From: Streptomyces canus 299MFChir4.1
Lineage (GTDB): Bacteria; Actinomycetota; Actinomycetes; Streptomycetales; Streptomycetaceae
Length of the DNA: 64,000 bases
Reading direction: 5' to 3'
NCBI RefSeq assembly: GCF_000383615.1
Contig: NZ_KB911593.1
Location: 87,306-151,305 of the forward strand
Position numbers and translations under genes: made by a program. Of the stretch, positions 51,576 to 59,631 are shown in pieces (position 1 is the stretch's first letter; every line of letters starts with the position of its first letter). Below the pieces are notes generated by a model, which worked only from the letters and a program-made list of their open reading frames with translations, searched no databases and was not told the origin of the DNA.

Positions 51576-52928
51576 TCAGGCGGCCAGGGCACATTGAGGG
51601 CACATTGGTTTTGCTGGGGGTGCTGATGTGCCCTGGGTTGCGGGCGGGCCGCCGTCGGCTTCCGCTTCCGCCTCGGCTTCCGTTTCCGTGAAGGCGTCGT
51701 CGATCGCCTTGCGGGTGCGGGTCTCGCTGGACGGCAGCAAGTGCGTGTACGTCCGCAGCGTGAAACCCGGGTCCGAGTGGCCGAGGTATTCGGAGAGCGC
51801 CTTTATGCTCTCCCCCGCGTCCAGGAGTACGGAGGCGTAGGCGTGCCGGAGGGCGTGCATGCCGTCCTTGGGGGCCGCCTGGAGGTAGCGCGCGCCCCGC
51901 TCTCGCGGAGGGATCACGCCGGCGGCGGCCAGGGCGCGCTTCCAGTCGCCCATGTTGAAGACACTGCGGTTGTAGGCCCGTCCCTTCGCGTCGACGAAGA
52001 GGAGACGGAAGGTCTTCGGATCACCGTCCGGCTTGGCCCAGGGCAGCGTGACCTCGACGGGCGGGAACTTCTTCATGTGGCCCCTGAGGGCGGCGGCAAG
52101 CTGAGCCGATAGAGGCACTGACCGGATTTTGTTGCCCTTGGGCAGGGCGAAGACGGGCTTCGTGCCGACGAGCCGTACCTGACGGTTGACGTGGATCCAG
52201 CCGCCCTTGAAGTCGATGTCCTCGACGGCGAAGCCGAAGACCTCACCCTGGCGGAGGCCGCAGCCGAAGGCGAGCTTGCCACCGGCCTGAAAGCGCTTCG
52301 GCAGCCCGGCTATCACGGCACGCACGCGCTCCAACGACCACGGGATGATCTTCTTCTTGATCGCCGTCGGCAGCTTGACCGACTTCGCCTTGCAGGGGTT
52401 CTTCGGCAACAGCCCGTCCTCCACGGCCATGCCGAGGATGCTGGAGAGGATGTCGAAGATGCCCTCGATCGTCGACACCTCCAGTTCGGCGTCCTGGAGC
52501 GCGCGAATCCAACCCTGAATGATCGAGGGCTGGTTGAGAGACCGCAGCTCGCGTCGGCCGAGGTGTCCGACGATGTGATTGCGAACGGTCGCCTCATAGC
52601 GGAGCGCGGTCGTCGGGCCGACGGAGTTCGCGTCGAGCCACTTCTGCGCGTAGACGCCGAGCGTCTGCTTCGTCTCGGCCGGGACGACGTAGGAGCCGCG
52701 CCGGATCTCGACGTCGACTTCGGCGGCGCGGTTGTCCGCCTCGGCCTTCGTGTGGAAGTTCTCCTTGCGCTGGTGGCCGTCCAGGTCGCGGTAACGGACC
52801 TGCCAGCGCTTGCCGATGCCGTGGTCGGCGGTGGGGACCATTCGCTTCGTACGGCTCTTGTGGTCGCCGCACTCGGTCTCGGCGGGCTTGGGGTGGGACT
52901 TGTGCCAGCGGTCGTACACGTCAGCCAA
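51576..52928 (-). CDS. int: Tyrosine recombinase integrase
   Basis: A 450-residue phage-type integrase. Catalytic residues are Arg226 (GLRQGE), His358 and Arg361 (HALRHAYAS), His384 (LGHSDPG) and Tyr394 (RTYTHLL). An N-terminal arm/core-binding part (about 90-180, SAM-like) precedes. The C-terminus has an acidic stretch (TETEAEAEAEADGG) and a final CPQC pair. It catalyses integration and, with Xis, excision. Its start overlaps the XRE regulator stop by 8 bases. Confidence 0.95.
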   Translation of the reverse strand: MADVYDRWHKSHPKPAETECGDHKSRTKRMVPTADHGIGKRWQVRYRDLDGHQRKENFHTKAEADNRAAEVDVEIRRGSYVVPAETKQTLGVYAQKWLDANSVGPTTALRYEATVRNHIVGHLGRRELRSLNQPSIIQGWIRALQDAELEVSTIEGIFDILSSILGMAVEDGLLPKNPCKAKSVKLPTAIKKKIIPWSLERVRAVIAGLPKRFQAGGKLAFGCGLRQGEVFGFAVEDIDFKGGWIHVNRQVRLVGTKPVFALPKGNKIRSVPLSAQLAAALRGHMKKFPPVEVTLPWAKPDGDPKTFRLLFVDAKGRAYNRSVFNMGDWKRALAAAGVIPPRERGARYLQAAPKDGMHALRHAYASVLLDAGESIKALSEYLGHSDPGFTLRTYTHLLPSSETRTRKAIDDAFTETEAEAEAEADGGPPATQGTSAPPAKPMCPQCALAA

Positions 52929-53238
52929 GAAGGGTCTCCTGGATGGGGGTGAGGGAGTGGGAGGTGACGTCGGACTCCGGGGAGTGCGTCGGCCACGGGA
53001 GCAGCAGAGCTGCGGGAGCGGCGCCGAGCGCGGCGGCGAGGGCGACGAGGTCGTCTACGTCGCATCGGCGGCGGGCGCGTTCGGTGCGGCTGAGGGCGGT
53101 GTTGGCCATCGGACGGCCCAGCTCGGTGCAGCGGGCGGCGAGCTGGTGCTGAGTCAGGCCGCGCACGAGACGTAGGTGCTCGATGGCGCGGGCGGTGTGG
53201 AGGCCAGCGGGGCCAATTTCGACAGGTCGGTTGGGCAT
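52921..53238 (-). CDS. XRE-family regulator of the element
   Basis: A 105-residue protein with one helix-turn-helix (about 15-70: RLVRGLTQHQLAARCTEL, ANTALSRTERARRRCDVDD). It lies directly ahead of int and divergent from xis, as expected for a repressor of excision. ATG 53238 is chosen; ATG 53271 is also in frame. Neither has a clear ribosome site, so a leaderless message is possible. Confidence 0.82.
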   Translation of the reverse strand: MPNRPVEIGPAGLHTARAIEHLRLVRGLTQHQLAARCTELGRPMANTALSRTERARRRCDVDDLVALAAALGAAPAALLLPWPTHSPESDVTSHSLTPIQETLLG

Positions 53239-53706
53239 GACAGATAGCTGTAACTTGCAGCCGGGCGCCATGGCAAGAGTTAGCTCTTAAACTCTCCAAT
53301 AGTCGTTCGGGGGCGAAGTGGCGTTCGTCTCGTCGAATTCCGGTACATCGCGAGGCGTTTCGGCCGAGGTGCCGTGTTACCTTCCTTCGCCGTTTTCGAG
53401 ATGGGCGATTTGAACACACATCAGCCGCGATGCCCGGCGGGTCAGTCACGGCGCCCCTGACCACCAGGTGTCACCTCTGAGCTGCGGAGGTACCGGATTC
53501 CGGCACCTCGACCAGTTGCTTCGCCGCAAGACAATTTCGGGCCCGGCGGGATCGATTTCGGCAACCGGGGATCCACCCTTACTGTTTCCCTCTCCCCAGC
53601 CACGCCGAAAGAAGTAGTGAGGAGTTTCAGAACCAACTCTGGACTTTTCTCCGGGTGGTGTGGCTGTGTTGTCCAGCCCATTGTTCAAGACCGAAAAAGG
53701 AGCCCT
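53239..53706. promoter_or_regulatory. Control region between XRE regulator and xis
   Basis: About 468 bp of lower GC with no credible gene. It has AGGTG-T-CACCT (53466-53476), an inverted repeat GAGGTACCGG/CCGGCACCTC (53487-53496 and 53500-53509, one mismatch), and near the XRE start a loose inverted pair TAACTTGC/GGCAAGAGTTA (about 53251-53281). These are candidates for XRE or Xis binding and for the divergent promoters. Confidence 0.55.
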
Positions 53707-53949
53707 GTGCCGAAGCCCCCTCCCCGTAGCACCAACTCACCTGCCGCCGCTGCTGCTGCCCAGCGCGGCCCACTTGCCACCCCTGCGGAGGTCGCCGCCT
53801 ATCTCGGGGTGCCGGTGAAGACCCTCTACCAGTGGAAGTACCGGGGCATCGGCCCCAGCGTCCACAAGGTCGGCCGTCACCTGCGCTACCGCTGGCGGGA
53901 GGTGGACGCGTGGCTGGACGCCCAGACGTCGTACGACCTCACGGCCTGA
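53707..53949 (+). CDS. xis: Excisionase-like helix-turn-helix protein
   Basis: An 80-residue MerR/excisionase-type (HTH_17) protein: ATPAEVAAYLGVPVKTLYQW then YRGIGPSVHKVGRHLRYRW and EVDAWLD. GTG 53707 has AAGGAG 4 bases upstream. Such proteins guide integrase toward excision. It is divergent from int and its regulator. A hairpin follows its stop. Confidence 0.88.
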   Translation: MPKPPPRSTNSPAAAAAAQRGPLATPAEVAAYLGVPVKTLYQWKYRGIGPSVHKVGRHLRYRWREVDAWLDAQTSYDLTA

Positions 53950-53975
53950 CCCCGCATCTGACGCGGACGACGAAG

Positions 53976-54005
53976 CGGCCCCCGGCGCGCCAACGCCGAG
54001 GGCCG
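53976..54005 (+). terminator. Hairpin behind xis
   Basis: CGGCCCCCGGCG (53976-53987) and CGCCGAGGGCCG (53994-54005) pair at 11 of 12 positions around a 6-base loop. No T tract. It could be a terminator or attenuator before the DUF3631 gene. Confidence 0.55.
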
Positions 54006-54096
54006 AAGACTCCCCTGCGGATTGCCCATCCCTGAACGAACGAGCTGGTGAGGGGCGGGACCTTGCCGTCCTGCCTCTCACCGGAGAGGAACGCCT

Positions 54097-55794
54097 ATGG
54101 AGGACTCTACGTCCCCCAGCACCACGAACACCTCCCCCGCCACCTGGCCCACTCCCGCGGTCCCCGGCGAGGGCATCCCCTGGCACCGCCAGGATCAGCA
54201 GGACACGCAGTCCCCCGCGTCGGGGACCGCCGAACACCCGGCGGAAGCGGAAGCAGACGGGGATCGTCCCCAGCCGTCTACCGATGCTGCAGTTGGGGAC
54301 CGTCCCCGCGACGTGCCCGGCACTCGGTCCCCGCACGTCCCGGTCCCCGAATCGACATCCCATGCAAACCCGCAGGCCAACGCCGCGAAATCGGGGACCG
54401 GTCCCCAAGAGGCGGCAGTTGCACCAGGGGACCACAGTGGGGACGGTGAGCACGATCCCCGCCAGTCGGTGGGGACCGACACCCTCGTGGCGGACAGCGT
54501 CCAGCAGGAGGGGACCGGTCCCGTCGACGCACGGGGACCGGATCAGGAGGTCGGTCCCCGGCCTCCTCGGGGACCGGCAGCCCCTTCGGAACAGGGTTCC
54601 GGTGAGGGTGCCGTACTGCTGGATGAGTTGCGGGCAGCGATCGGCAAGTACGTCGTGCTGCCCAGTGACGAGGCGCTGACGGCGGTCACCCTGTGGGTGG
54701 CGGCCACGCACATCCAGAGCGTTCTGCAGCACGCGCCGCGCCTGGCGGTCGTCGGCCCGACGAAGGGCTGCGGCAAGTCCCGGGTGCTGGACGTGCTCCA
54801 CGAGACCGTGCACCAGCCGATCATGACGGTGAACATGTCCACGGCAGTGCTCTTCCGCGTCATCGGCAAGAACCCGCGCACGATCCTGGTGGACGAGGCC
54901 GACACCATCTTTAGCAAGGCGGGCGAGAACGAGGAACTGCGCGGTCTGCTGAACGCCGGACACCAGCGCAACCGGCCCGCCTGGCGCATCTCCGGTCCGG
55001 AGCACAAGCCGACCCCGTATCCGACCTTCGCCATGGCTGCACTGGCCTCGATCGGCGACCTGCCCGACACGATCACGGACCGGGCGGTCGTGCTCCGCAT
55101 GCAAAAGCGCAAGCCCGGCGAGAAGGTGACCCCGTTCCGCTCCCGCTGCGCCACACCGGAACTGAACGCGCTGCGGGACAAGCTGGCCGCCTGGCTGGGA
55201 CCGCTGCGCGGCACGGCCGCCCGCATGGCGCCGACCATGCCGGTGGAGGACCGGGCGGCGGACACCTGGGAACCGCTGGTCATCATCGCCGACCTGGCCG
55301 GCGGCCATTGGCCCGCCCATGCCCGTGCGGCCTGCGTGGCAATGACCCGGTTCGAGGCCGTCCAGGACGAGCAGACCAACCTGAAGACGCGGCTGCTGCG
55401 CGACATCCACCGCATCTTCCAGGCACACGGCAACCCCGAGGCCCTGTCCTCCGTGGATCTGGTCACCACCCTGCTCCAGGATCCCGACGCCCCCTGGGCG
55501 GAGCACGGCACCAAGGGGCTCAGCGTCTACTACCTGGGCAGATTGCTGCGGGACTTCGACATCCGCCCGGCCAACTACCGCTTCGACAAGGGCAAGCAGG
55601 CCAAGGGGTACGCCCGTAATCGGTTCCTGGACAGCTGGGCCCGGCACTGCCCCGACCTCACCGAGACGGCACCCGCCCCCGCGCACGACGCCACACCTGC
55701 GCACCGGGCCCAGGGCAAGCCGCCCGCCGCCCCGGCGGCCCAGCTGCCCGTCGGCCCGCCCGGCGGCCCCACCGGCCCCAAGCCCGCCCGCTGA
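54097..55794 (+). CDS. DUF3631 P-loop protein, putative replication/maintenance protein
   Basis: A 565-residue protein. Residues 1 to about 165 are disordered and rich in Gly, Pro, Asp and Thr; their DNA carries repeated GGGGACCG motifs. The ATPase part has Walker A VVGPTKGCGKS (about 218-228) and Walker B ILVDEAD (about 263-269), followed by GLLNAGHQR and the DUF3631 end with WAEHGTKGLSVYYLGRLLRDF (about residue 467 on). The C-terminus is again Pro/Ala-rich. DUF3631 proteins are frequent in actinomycete plasmids and integrative elements and are thought to work in replication or DNA handling. ATG 54097 follows GGAGAGGAACGCCT. Confidence 0.85.
   Translation: MEDSTSPSTTNTSPATWPTPAVPGEGIPWHRQDQQDTQSPASGTAEHPAEAEADGDRPQPSTDAAVGDRPRDVPGTRSPHVPVPESTSHANPQANAAKSGTGPQEAAVAPGDHSGDGEHDPRQSVGTDTLVADSVQQEGTGPVDARGPDQEVGPRPPRGPAAPSEQGSGEGAVLLDELRAAIGKYVVLPSDEALTAVTLWVAATHIQSVLQHAPRLAVVGPTKGCGKSRVLDVLHETVHQPIMTVNMSTAVLFRVIGKNPRTILVDEADTIFSKAGENEELRGLLNAGHQRNRPAWRISGPEHKPTPYPTFAMAALASIGDLPDTITDRAVVLRMQKRKPGEKVTPFRSRCATPELNALRDKLAAWLGPLRGTAARMAPTMPVEDRAADTWEPLVIIADLAGGHWPAHARAACVAMTRFEAVQDEQTNLKTRLLRDIHRIFQAHGNPEALSSVDLVTTLLQDPDAPWAEHGTKGLSVYYLGRLLRDFDIRPANYRFDKGKQAKGYARNRFLDSWARHCPDLTETAPAPAHDATPAHRAQGKPPAAPAAQLPVGPPGGPTGPKPAR
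54222..54576. repeat. Iteron-like array of GGGGACCG inside DUF3631 gene
   Basis: At least 13 occurrences of GGGGACCG or one-base variants, on either strand: 54222, 54259 (GGGGATCGTCCCC), 54295 (GGGGACCGTCCCC), 54325, 54341, 54393 (palindrome GGGGACCGGTCCCC), 54427, 54439, 54471, 54510 (GGGGACCGGTCCC), 54533, 54552 and 54569. All lie in the coding part for the disordered N-terminus. Reading phase differs between copies, so the repeat is selected as DNA, not as peptide. Confidence 0.85.
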
Positions 55795-55820
55795 CCCGCC
55801 TCCCCCAGGGTCCGTATCAA

Positions 55821-55942
55821 TGCGTCGCATCCGTCCCCGCGCAGGTCAGCGCGGGGACGGATGTCCTCGCCGGGACGGACTTCTCCGTACCTGCCCGAGT
55901 GTCCGTACCTGTCCTGACCAGGCATGGGACGGATGCGACGCA
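55821..55942. other. Candidate oriT with nested inverted repeats
   Basis: A perfect 15-bp stem (55828-55842 with 55849-55863, 6-base loop) shares its left arm with a second, perfect 17-bp inverted repeat (55821-55837 with 55926-55942). Two copies of TCCGTACCTG (55884 and 55902) lie in between. The region is non-coding and directly upstream of mobC and the relaxase gene, the usual place of oriT. The right stem arm also has GGGGACGG, a variant of the array motif in the DUF3631 gene. Confidence 0.6.
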
Positions 55943-55971
55943 CGTGACACACCTCCCGCCCCCCTCACCAA

Positions 55972-55983
55972 CGGAGTACTCCG
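55972..55983 (+). promoter_or_regulatory. Palindrome over mobC ribosome site
   Basis: CGGAGTACTCCG is a perfect 12-base palindrome that ends one base before the ATG 55984 and contains the GGAG ribosome site. Folding or protein binding here would hide the start. Confidence 0.55.
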
Positions 55984-56586
55984 ATGCGCGACCCTCACCT
56001 CGACCAACCCATGCCCCAGGAACAGATGGCCACCACTCCCGTCACACGCGCAGCAAGTTGTCGGGTAAGGAGTCCTTACCCGGCTCCCGCCCCGGAGGGT
56101 GCGGAGGCATCCGGCGCAGGGGCACCGGAGTCGGTCGGCCCAGGGGGGCCGACCGGGACTGGGGGCAGCGAGCCGTCATCGAACGTGCCGCAGCAGTTTG
56201 CGCCGCGTCGCCGTCTGCGTGACAAGCAGCTGCGCGAGCGCCGCGTGCACCCCCGTTACAACGACGACGAGTTCGCCCTCGTCCAGAAGGCCGCCGCCCT
56301 GAGCCGCATGCAGCCCGGCGGCTACGTCGCCGAGTGCGCGCTCGCCGCCGCCCGCGCCGACGACCCCACCGCCGCCGTCGCCGACTACCGCGCCATGGTC
56401 AAGGCGCTGATGGTCTCCAACCGGCAGCTCGGCGGCATCGGCAACAACCTCAACCAGCTCACCTGGCACCTCAACAAGGACGGCGCCTGGCCCCACCCCG
56501 ACACCGTCCAACGACTCCTGGACCGCGTCGAGGCGTCCATCGTCGAGGTGGACACCGCGGTCGCCCAGATCACCGTGGGGCGGTGA
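55984..56586 (+). CDS. mobC: MobC-like relaxosome accessory protein
   Basis: A 200-residue protein. The first ~75 residues are disordered; the conserved part starts at RRRLRDKQLRERRVHPRYND and continues with a ribbon-helix-helix-like FALVQKAAALSRMQPGGYVAE and the MobC tail SNRQLGGIGNNLNQLTWHLN. MobC binds oriT next to nic and helps the relaxase open DNA. It ends 4 bases before the relaxase TTG. The N-terminal part may be a mis-start, since a 21-base palindrome lies within it (56062-56082). Confidence 0.85.
   Translation: MRDPHLDQPMPQEQMATTPVTRAASCRVRSPYPAPAPEGAEASGAGAPESVGPGGPTGTGGSEPSSNVPQQFAPRRRLRDKQLRERRVHPRYNDDEFALVQKAAALSRMQPGGYVAECALAAARADDPTAAVADYRAMVKALMVSNRQLGGIGNNLNQLTWHLNKDGAWPHPDTVQRLLDRVEASIVEVDTAVAQITVGR
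56062..56082. repeat. Perfect 21-base palindrome in 5' part of mobC
   Basis: CGGGTAAGGA and TCCTTACCCG flank a single central G, giving 10-base perfect arms. It contains AGGAG, so it could also hide a ribosome site for a shorter mobC product. Possible relaxosome or repressor binding site. Confidence 0.7.
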
Positions 56587-56590
56587 GCCC

Positions 56591-58267
56591 TTGATCCCGA
56601 AGATCATCCTCGGCAAAGGGCCCCACGCCACGCGCCGCACGATCGGCTACCTCTTCGGCAAGGGCCGGGCCAACGAGCACATCGACCCGCACCTAGTGGC
56701 CTCCTGGAACGGCTTCGCCCCCGACCCCGGCCGCAGCCCCCACCGCGACCCCAAAGACGTGGAGGCCCAGCTCGCCGCGCAGCTCGACCAGCCCGTGAAG
56801 ATGCTCGGCGACAAGGCACCCAAGTACACCGTGTGGCACTGCCCCGTCCGTGCCGCACCCGAAGACCCGATCCTCACCGATGCCCAGTGGGCCGACATCG
56901 CCCGCCGGATCGTGGCCGCCGCCGGCATCGCCCCCGCAGGCGACGAGGAAGCCTGCCGCTGGGTGGCCGTCCGCCATGCCGACGACCACATCCACATCGC
57001 CGCCACCCTCGTACGCCAGGACGGCCGACGCCCCCAGCGCGACTACGACCAGCGCGCCGTCCAGCGCGAAGCCCGCCAGATCGAAGTCGACTACGGGCTG
57101 CGACGGCTGAAGCCGGGCGACGGCACCGCCGCCAAACGCCCCACCAGCAAGGAGCACTTCAAGGCCAAACGCCTGGGCCAGGACACCACCTCCCGCGAGA
57201 TCCTGCGCCAGCGGGTCCGCCGAGCCGTCGCCGCCGCGGCCGACGAGACCGAGTTCTTCGCCCTGCTGGAGGCCACCGGTGTGAGCGTGCGGCTCAAGCG
57301 CGGCCCGTCCGGCGACGCCCTCGGCTGCAACTTCGCCCTGCCCGGCGACACCAACGACAAGGGCGAGCCGGTCTTCTACTCCGGCTCCACCCTCGCCCCC
57401 GACCTCTCCCTCCCCCAGATCCGCCGGCGTCTCGCCACCGCCAGCCCCGAACCGGTCACCGCCCGGCCGGGCAATCCGTGGCACCAGGCGACCGCCGCCA
57501 CCGAACGCATCCCCCACCACCTCACCCACGGCGACGACCCCACGGGGCAGGGACAGCTGGTCGCGCTCGGGGCGGCACTGGACCTCCTGCCGGTCACCGC
57601 ACCGTCGGCGCTGAAGGCCGAACTCGAACAGGCCGCGGCCGTCTTCGAGCGCGCCACCCGCTCCCGCATCGCCGCCGACCTCGACAGCACCCGCGCTCTG
57701 CGCCGCAGCGTCCAGGCGATCTGGAAGGACCCGACACAGCACGGGGACGGTGCCGGGCTGGCGATGCTGCTGGACGTCGCGCTCACCGCGGTCGCCTACG
57801 CGATGCACTGGTGTCGCACCCGCCAGCACGCCCAGCAGGAGGCAGCAGCGGAACAAGCCCTCGTCCATCTGCAGGTCGCGTACGCGCAGGTCGCCGATCC
57901 GGTCCTGGTCGGCCTCGCCAGCCGGGCACCCAGCCCGCAGACCAAGCGCCGCTACGCCCACCACCTCCGGGAGGCAGTACCGCAACACGCCGAGCGCATC
58001 CTGGCCGATCCCGCCTGGGATGCACTCGCCACCGTGCTCGCCGAGGCAGAGGCAGCAGGACACAACGCAGCCACCGTCCTCGACCAGGCCCTCGGCCAGC
58101 GCACCCTGGACGACGCCCACAGTCTCGCCCGCGCCCTGACCTGGCGCATCCGCCGCCTCGGCGAACGCCACGCACCCAGTCCACGAGCCGAGGCAGCCCG
58201 GGCTACTCCCGTCCAGCCTGCGGCAACAGCTCCTCCCCCACAGCCCCAGTCGGCACGGCGACGCTGA
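56591..58267 (+). CDS. Relaxase/mobilisation nuclease
   Basis: A 558-residue relaxase. The start TTG 56591 gives the usual opening MIPKII. The metal-binding His triad is H129-x3-H133-x-H135 in RHADDHIHIAA; GYLFGKG (19-25) holds a possible catalytic Tyr20. A helical C-terminal half (about 300-530) follows. It would cut one strand at oriT and lead DNA transfer. Coupled with mobC. Its stop abuts the stop of the convergent flavoprotein gene (58267/58268). Confidence 0.9.
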   Translation: MIPKIILGKGPHATRRTIGYLFGKGRANEHIDPHLVASWNGFAPDPGRSPHRDPKDVEAQLAAQLDQPVKMLGDKAPKYTVWHCPVRAAPEDPILTDAQWADIARRIVAAAGIAPAGDEEACRWVAVRHADDHIHIAATLVRQDGRRPQRDYDQRAVQREARQIEVDYGLRRLKPGDGTAAKRPTSKEHFKAKRLGQDTTSREILRQRVRRAVAAAADETEFFALLEATGVSVRLKRGPSGDALGCNFALPGDTNDKGEPVFYSGSTLAPDLSLPQIRRRLATASPEPVTARPGNPWHQATAATERIPHHLTHGDDPTGQGQLVALGAALDLLPVTAPSALKAELEQAAAVFERATRSRIAADLDSTRALRRSVQAIWKDPTQHGDGAGLAMLLDVALTAVAYAMHWCRTRQHAQQEAAAEQALVHLQVAYAQVADPVLVGLASRAPSPQTKRRYAHHLREAVPQHAERILADPAWDALATVLAEAEAAGHNAATVLDQALGQRTLDDAHSLARALTWRIRRLGERHAPSPRAEAARATPVQPAATAPPPQPQSARRR

Positions 58268-58822
58268 TTACGGCCGCGCGGACACCTTGGGAGTGAGCAG
58301 TTCCAGCGCCTCCTCCCAGCGGTAGCGGTCGGCCCCGCCGCCAGCCTTCGGCCGATGCGGCACATACGAACCGACCAGGACGCCCATCTCCCGCAACCGC
58401 TCCAGGCTCTGCCGGTACGCGGGATGGGCGGCCTGGGCCGAGTTCACGTACGGCAGGACGGCCGTGGGGATGCCCATGCCGTACGCCTCGCACAGGATGC
58501 CCAGGGCAAGGGTGTCGGATATCCCTGCCGCCCACTTGTTGACCGTATTGAAGGTGGCCGGCGCCACCGCGATGGCGTCGGCGGGCGGCAGCGGACGAGG
58601 ATCCCCGGGGGAACGCCAGGCCGAGCGGATGGGGTAGCCGGTCTGGGCCTCTACCGCCTCCGTATCGACGAAGCCCAGGCCCTGCGGAGTGGCCACTATG
58701 CCCACGTCCCAGTTCGCCTCCTGAGCAGCCGTGATCAGCTTGCCGACGCTGTCGGCGACTCCGGCCGCGCACACGACGACGTACAGGAACGGCTTCTTTT
58801 CCGGTGCTTGCGGCTCGGTCAC
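58268..58822 (-). CDS. HFCD-like flavoprotein
   Basis: A 184-residue flavoprotein of the homo-oligomeric flavin-containing Cys decarboxylase fold (LanD/PpcDC-like). It has VVVCAAGVADSVGKLITAA at the N-terminus, APATFNTVNKWAAGISDT where PASANT is usual, and LPYVNSAQAAHP in place of PxMNxxMW. The active-site details differ, so oxidative decarboxylation is not certain. Last gene of a four-gene minus-strand operon, overlapping the WbqC-like gene by 4 bases. Confidence 0.82.
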   Translation of the reverse strand: MTEPQAPEKKPFLYVVVCAAGVADSVGKLITAAQEANWDVGIVATPQGLGFVDTEAVEAQTGYPIRSAWRSPGDPRPLPPADAIAVAPATFNTVNKWAAGISDTLALGILCEAYGMGIPTAVLPYVNSAQAAHPAYRQSLERLREMGVLVGSYVPHRPKAGGGADRYRWEEALELLTPKVSARP

Positions 58823-59631
58823 GTGAAGACCCCCAGAGGCAGCTCGTGTCGATGGGCCGCCAGCATGGCAGCCAGGGCTTCCGGGCCGATCTGGCTCAGC
58901 GCCCAGAGGCTGCTGATCTCTCGGGACCGCCGCCAGAGTGGGCCTTCCGTATCCACAGGGGTGTGGAAAGCCAGCACAGGGATGCCTTGGACATCGAACG
59001 GAGCCAGGTCGAGGTAGCGCCAGCCGCCCGTGCCGCAGAGATAGTGGGTGCTGCCGGTGGCCGCGGCTAGGTCGGCAAGTCGCTCCGAGCGGCCTCCTCG
59101 GGTCGGAATCGCGCTGCTGTCCAGTACCTCGCCGCTCCAGCCCAACGCGGTCAGCAGGGCGACCGTCGATGCCCTGGCAACGTCGGAGACACGGTCGGTC
59201 GCCTCGAACTCATCGAGAACCGCCTCCAGGACTTCACGCACCGCGGGCCAGTGGTGGCTGCGGCCGTAGTACTGCCGAATCAAAAGACTCACGGTGCGAC
59301 GGGAGCGGCCGGGGTCGGCGAGCCGCGCCTGACTGATCAGCGTCGGGCGCCCGTCGGGCAGATGCGTAGGAAGTGTGAGCCACTGCTGATGTGCGGGCTC
59401 GTCCAGTGCCGCAAGGCGGGCCCGGTGCTGATAGTCGCGCCGGGCAAACTGGACGTCGCCGAGAACGATCCACCGGTCGGCGGCGTACAGCTTGGCCAAC
59501 GTCGACAGCCGCGGAAACAGGTTCGGCTGGTGGATCGCGCACACCCCGCCCGGCGGCCCGACGCGCGGTGACTCAGGTACTGATGAGGCGGCTGTCGAAT
59601 CCGCCGTGTAGAAGGCGCTCGTAAGCGTCAT
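58819..59631 (-). CDS. WbqC-like protein
   Basis: About 270 residues of the WbqC family: AIHQPNLFPRLSTLAKLYAA and WIVLGDVQFARRDYQHR are the family start, and YLCGTGGWRYLDLAPF, IPVLAFHTP come later. WbqC proteins occur in O-antigen and other sugar loci; the reaction is unknown. ATG 59631 (GGGGG 6 bases ahead) makes it overlap the ydcF-like gene by 59 bases; a GTG at 59544 just before the conserved part would avoid that overlap but has a weak site. Confidence 0.8.
   Translation of the reverse strand: MTLTSAFYTADSTAASSVPESPRVGPPGGVCAIHQPNLFPRLSTLAKLYAADRWIVLGDVQFARRDYQHRARLAALDEPAHQQWLTLPTHLPDGRPTLISQARLADPGRSRRTVSLLIRQYYGRSHHWPAVREVLEAVLDEFEATDRVSDVARASTVALLTALGWSGEVLDSSAIPTRGGRSERLADLAAATGSTHYLCGTGGWRYLDLAPFDVQGIPVLAFHTPVDTEGPLWRRSREISSLWALSQIGPEALAAMLAAHRHELPLGVFT

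Noticed and set aside
50558..51576. tRNA gene as integration target for the element
   Set aside because: No tRNA-like cloverleaf, anticodon stem or T-loop sequence could be found near the integrase; the insertion seems to be behind a protein gene.
53442..53688. Two short overlapping minus-strand frames between XRE regulator and xis
   Set aside because: No family likeness, poor codon bias, and the region is full of inverted repeats fitting a control region.
58268..58822. Phosphopantothenoylcysteine decarboxylase CoaC or a lantibiotic LanD
   Set aside because: The fold fits, but PASANT and PxMNxxMW are changed and the neighbouring peptide has no C-terminal Cys, so neither role is supported.
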